NCBI RefSeq assembly: GCF_020905295.1
Contig: NZ_JAJJMM010000001.1
Location: 4,464,001-4,528,000, forward strand
Length of the DNA stretch: 64,000 nt
Reading direction: 5' to 3'
DNA from: Flavobacterium piscisymbiosum
Lineage (GTDB): Bacteria; Bacteroidota; Bacteroidia; Flavobacteriales; Flavobacteriaceae
Position 1 is the stretch's first letter. Each line of letters starts with the position of its first letter. The notes beneath the pieces are model-generated. The model searched no databases. It was not told where the DNA came from and was given only the letters and a program-made list of their open reading frames with translations. Of this stretch, positions 62,156 through 64,000 are shown piece by piece. Both the position numbers and the translations under genes were made by a program.

Positions 62156-62230
62156 TGGGCGATGAGGGGTTCGAACCCCCGACCCCCTCGGTGTAAACGA
62201 GGTGCTCTGAACCAGCTGAGCTAATCGCCC
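62156..62230 (-). tRNA. tRNA-Val (anticodon UAC)
   Basis: 75 bases, all arms paired: acceptor GGGCGAT/ATCGCCC, D arm GCTC...GAGC, anticodon arm CCTCG-TTTACAC-CGAGG with UAC at positions 34-36, T arm GGGGG-TTCGAAC-CCCTC, discriminator A. CCA is not encoded. A perfect promoter lies 35-64 bp upstream. Confidence 0.97.
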
Positions 62231-62264
62231 TATTTTAGGTTGCTATCGTTTGTGATTGCGAGTG

Positions 62265-62294
62265 CAAATGTAAAGCTAGATTTTGTATTTGCAA
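62265..62294 (-). promoter_or_regulatory. Complete promoter of tRNA-Val
   Basis: Minus-strand TTG (62294-62292), spacer of exactly 19, TACATTTG (62272-62265): full TTG-N19-TAnnTTTG. Confidence 0.8.
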
Positions 62295-62437
62295 GCCTTT
62301 TTTCGAAAGAAAATCATTTTATTTTAATGTTTTTATTTATTAATCTATTTTTCAGCTTTTTAAAAAAAGAATAAAATTACGATTTCTTTAAATTTAGTTA
62401 AATAATGAAATCTCAAAAGCTAATTTATAATATTCTT

Positions 62438-62467
62438 TTGAGTTCACTTGCTATAATCCTATATTTG
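62438..62467 (+). promoter_or_regulatory. Complete promoter of the ABC exporter gene
   Basis: TTG (62438-62440), spacer of 19, TATATTTG (62460-62467), 22 bp before the ATG. Confidence 0.8.
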
Positions 62468-62489
62468 CGTACCTTAATTGTATACTCAA

Positions 62490-64000
62490 ATGGCTAGATT
62501 TAAAGAAAATGATTTACCAAAATCAAAAATTACCGCTACTTCACTTAATAAAGCGACCATAATATTCAAATACGCCGGAAAACACCAATGGAAATTTTAT
62601 GTTGGATTGGTTTTCTTGTTACTTACTGGGGCTACTGCCCTTGCCTTTCCTAAATTAATGGGAATGTTGATTGATTGTGTCAAGAACAAAGATAACGATC
62701 AGGCCAACCAAATTGCACTGGGATTAATTGTAATCCTGTTTCTACAATCTTTCTGCTCTTTCTTCAGATTGTCATTATTTGTCAATTTTACCGAAAATAC
62801 ACTCGCAAATCTGCGTTTGTCTTTATACACTAATTTAGTAAAACTGCCAATGACCTTCTTTTCCCAAAAAAGAGTTGGCGAGTTAAACAGCCGTATTAGT
62901 GCAGATATTACGCAAATTCAGGATACATTAACATCAACAATTGCAGAGTTTTTACGTCAATTCATACTAATTATTGGTGGTGTTATTCTATTGGCTACAG
63001 AAAGTTTTAAATTGACTTTATTAATGTTGGCTGTAGTTCCTCTTGTAGCGGTTGCTGCAGTAATCTTTGGTCGCTTTATTAGAAAATATTCTAAACAAGT
63101 ACAAGATCAGGTGGCAGAAAGCCAAGTTATCGTAGAAGAAACTATGCAGGGAATTAGTATCGTAAAAGCTTTTGCTAACGAATGGTATGAAGTTGCCCGT
63201 TATAAAGGGAAAATAAGCGAAGTGGTAAAACTGGCTATCAAAGGCGGTAAATACCGTGGTTATTTTGCCTCTTTTATCATTTTCTGTTTGTTTGGTGCAA
63301 TTGTAGCTGTAGTTTGGTATGGTGTACGTTTAAGCATTGCCGGCGAAATGAGCGTTGGTCAATTGATCTCATTCGTACTATATTCTACATTTGTAGGAGC
63401 CTCTTTTGGAGGAATTGCCGAATTATATGCGCAAATTCAAAAAGCAATTGGTGCTACCGAGAGAGTTTTTGAATTATTAGAAGAAACTCCTGAAAAAATA
63501 AATGCAACGCAAAATGGAGAACCTTTAGAAAAAATAAAAGGAAATGTTTCTTTCAAAAACGTTGCTTTTAGTTATCCTTCAAGAAAAGAAGTACAAGTTT
63601 TAAAAGATGTAAACTTTACAGCTGAATTTGGTCAAAAAATTGCAATTGTAGGGCCAAGTGGAGCCGGAAAATCTACTATTTCTTCTTTATTATTGCGTTT
63701 TTATGATATTGAGTCAGGCGAAATTACCGTTGACGGAAAAAATATTTACGATTATGATTTAGAAAATCTTCGTGGTAATATGAGTATTGTTCCTCAGGAT
63801 GTTATTTTATTTGGAGGAACTATCAAAGAAAATATTGCATACGGAAAACCAGATGCAACCGATGAAGAAATTATGCTGGCTGCAAAACAAGCCAATGCTT
63901 TGAATTTTGTTGAAGGTTTCCCTGAAAAATTCGAAACTGTCGTAGGAGAACGCGGTGTAAAACTTTCCGGAGGTCAACGTCAACGTATTGCGATTGCAAG
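62490..64000 (+). CDS. ABC exporter, fused permease-ATPase (partial at the window end)
   Basis: The frame opens at ATG 62490 (MARFKENDLPKSKITATSLNKATIIF) and runs off the window after 503 codons. Six-helix type I exporter membrane domain (about 30-330; VGELNSRISADITQIQDTL), then the nucleotide-binding domain with Walker A GPSGAGKSTISSLLLRFYDIESG (about 390-412), Q loop SIVPQDVILFGGTIKENIAYG, and signature LSGGQRQRIAIA at the edge. The Walker B is beyond the window. MsbA/lipid- or drug-exporter type; homodimer expected. Its promoter is complete. Confidence 0.92.
   Translation, partial: MARFKENDLPKSKITATSLNKATIIFKYAGKHQWKFYVGLVFLLLTGATALAFPKLMGMLIDCVKNKDNDQANQIALGLIVILFLQSFCSFFRLSLFVNFTENTLANLRLSLYTNLVKLPMTFFSQKRVGELNSRISADITQIQDTLTSTIAEFLRQFILIIGGVILLATESFKLTLLMLAVVPLVAVAAVIFGRFIRKYSKQVQDQVAESQVIVEETMQGISIVKAFANEWYEVARYKGKISEVVKLAIKGGKYRGYFASFIIFCLFGAIVAVVWYGVRLSIAGEMSVGQLISFVLYSTFVGASFGGIAELYAQIQKAIGATERVFELLEETPEKINATQNGEPLEKIKGNVSFKNVAFSYPSRKEVQVLKDVNFTAEFGQKIAIVGPSGAGKSTISSLLLRFYDIESGEITVDGKNIYDYDLENLRGNMSIVPQDVILFGGTIKENIAYGKPDATDEEIMLAAKQANALNFVEGFPEKFETVVGERGVKLSGGQRQRIAIA

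Overview
The window looks like an ordinary chromosomal stretch of a Flavobacterium (Bacteroidota, close to the F. johnsoniae type). It is strongly AT-rich. Start codons rarely have a purine-rich ribosome binding site. Many genes are preceded by the Bacteroidota -7 box TAnnTTTG, and two promoters have the complete TTG-N19-TAnnTTTG form. Secreted proteins carry short signal peptides ending in AQ, SQ or GQ, or a lipobox. Intergenic regions are full of short flavobacterial dispersed repeats. I see no prophage, CRISPR array, rRNA or complete insertion sequence.

Layout. 1-3.9 kb: branched-chain amino acid genes ilvB-ilvN-ilvC. 4.4-9.6 kb: acetyl-CoA synthetase, a GNAT acetyltransferase, and a DEDDh exonuclease / cNMP-CBS-nucleotidyltransferase (DUF294) pair on the opposite strand. 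9.9-20.2 kb: small secreted proteins, an MFS exporter, NADH dehydrogenase II, a PaiA-like acetyltransferase, two helicases, a DUF3817 protein and an MscS-type channel. 20.2-25 kb: a 322-bp tandem duplication that copies the end of the channel gene, a small-gene block between inverted repeats, and a Crp/Fnr regulator next to an oxidoreductase whose promoter carries a perfect palindrome. 25-37 kb: a DUF885 lipoprotein, a fused 2-oxoacid dehydrogenase E1, a 2OG-Fe(II) oxygenase, an eIF1-like protein, uridine phosphorylase-like, DinB-like and DUF4265 proteins, a signal-less periplasmic-binding-protein fold, a transglutaminase-like membrane protein and an ABC-F ATPase. 37.6-42 kb: an accessory-type run headed by an ArsR repressor with two identical operators in its own promoter. 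42-61 kb: secreted or lipoprotein hydrolases and small secreted proteins, interspersed with two AraC regulators, and a three-gene exported cupin / carboxymuconolactone decarboxylase / ABM-monooxygenase operon opposite an AraC gene. 61.3-62.2 kb: a tandem array of tRNA-Val and GIY-YIG nuclease units. From 62.5 kb to the end: a partial ABC exporter.

The most unusual region is 61.32-62.23 kb. One intact tRNA-Val(UAC) is followed by two 402-bp units. Each unit holds a terminator hairpin, a small GIY-YIG nuclease gene whose stop codon lies in tRNA sequence, and a tRNA-Val-derived relic with altered anticodon and T-arm regions. One nuclease copy is frameshifted. The other is open but has lost the Tyr of its YIG motif. 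This looks like a decaying tRNA-associated GIY-YIG element. The mscS-tail duplication, the ArsR operator pair, the Crp/Fnr-type palindrome at about -41 and a structured intergenic repeat found in two copies are the next most interesting signals. Functions come from recognised family motifs read by eye; no database search was run.
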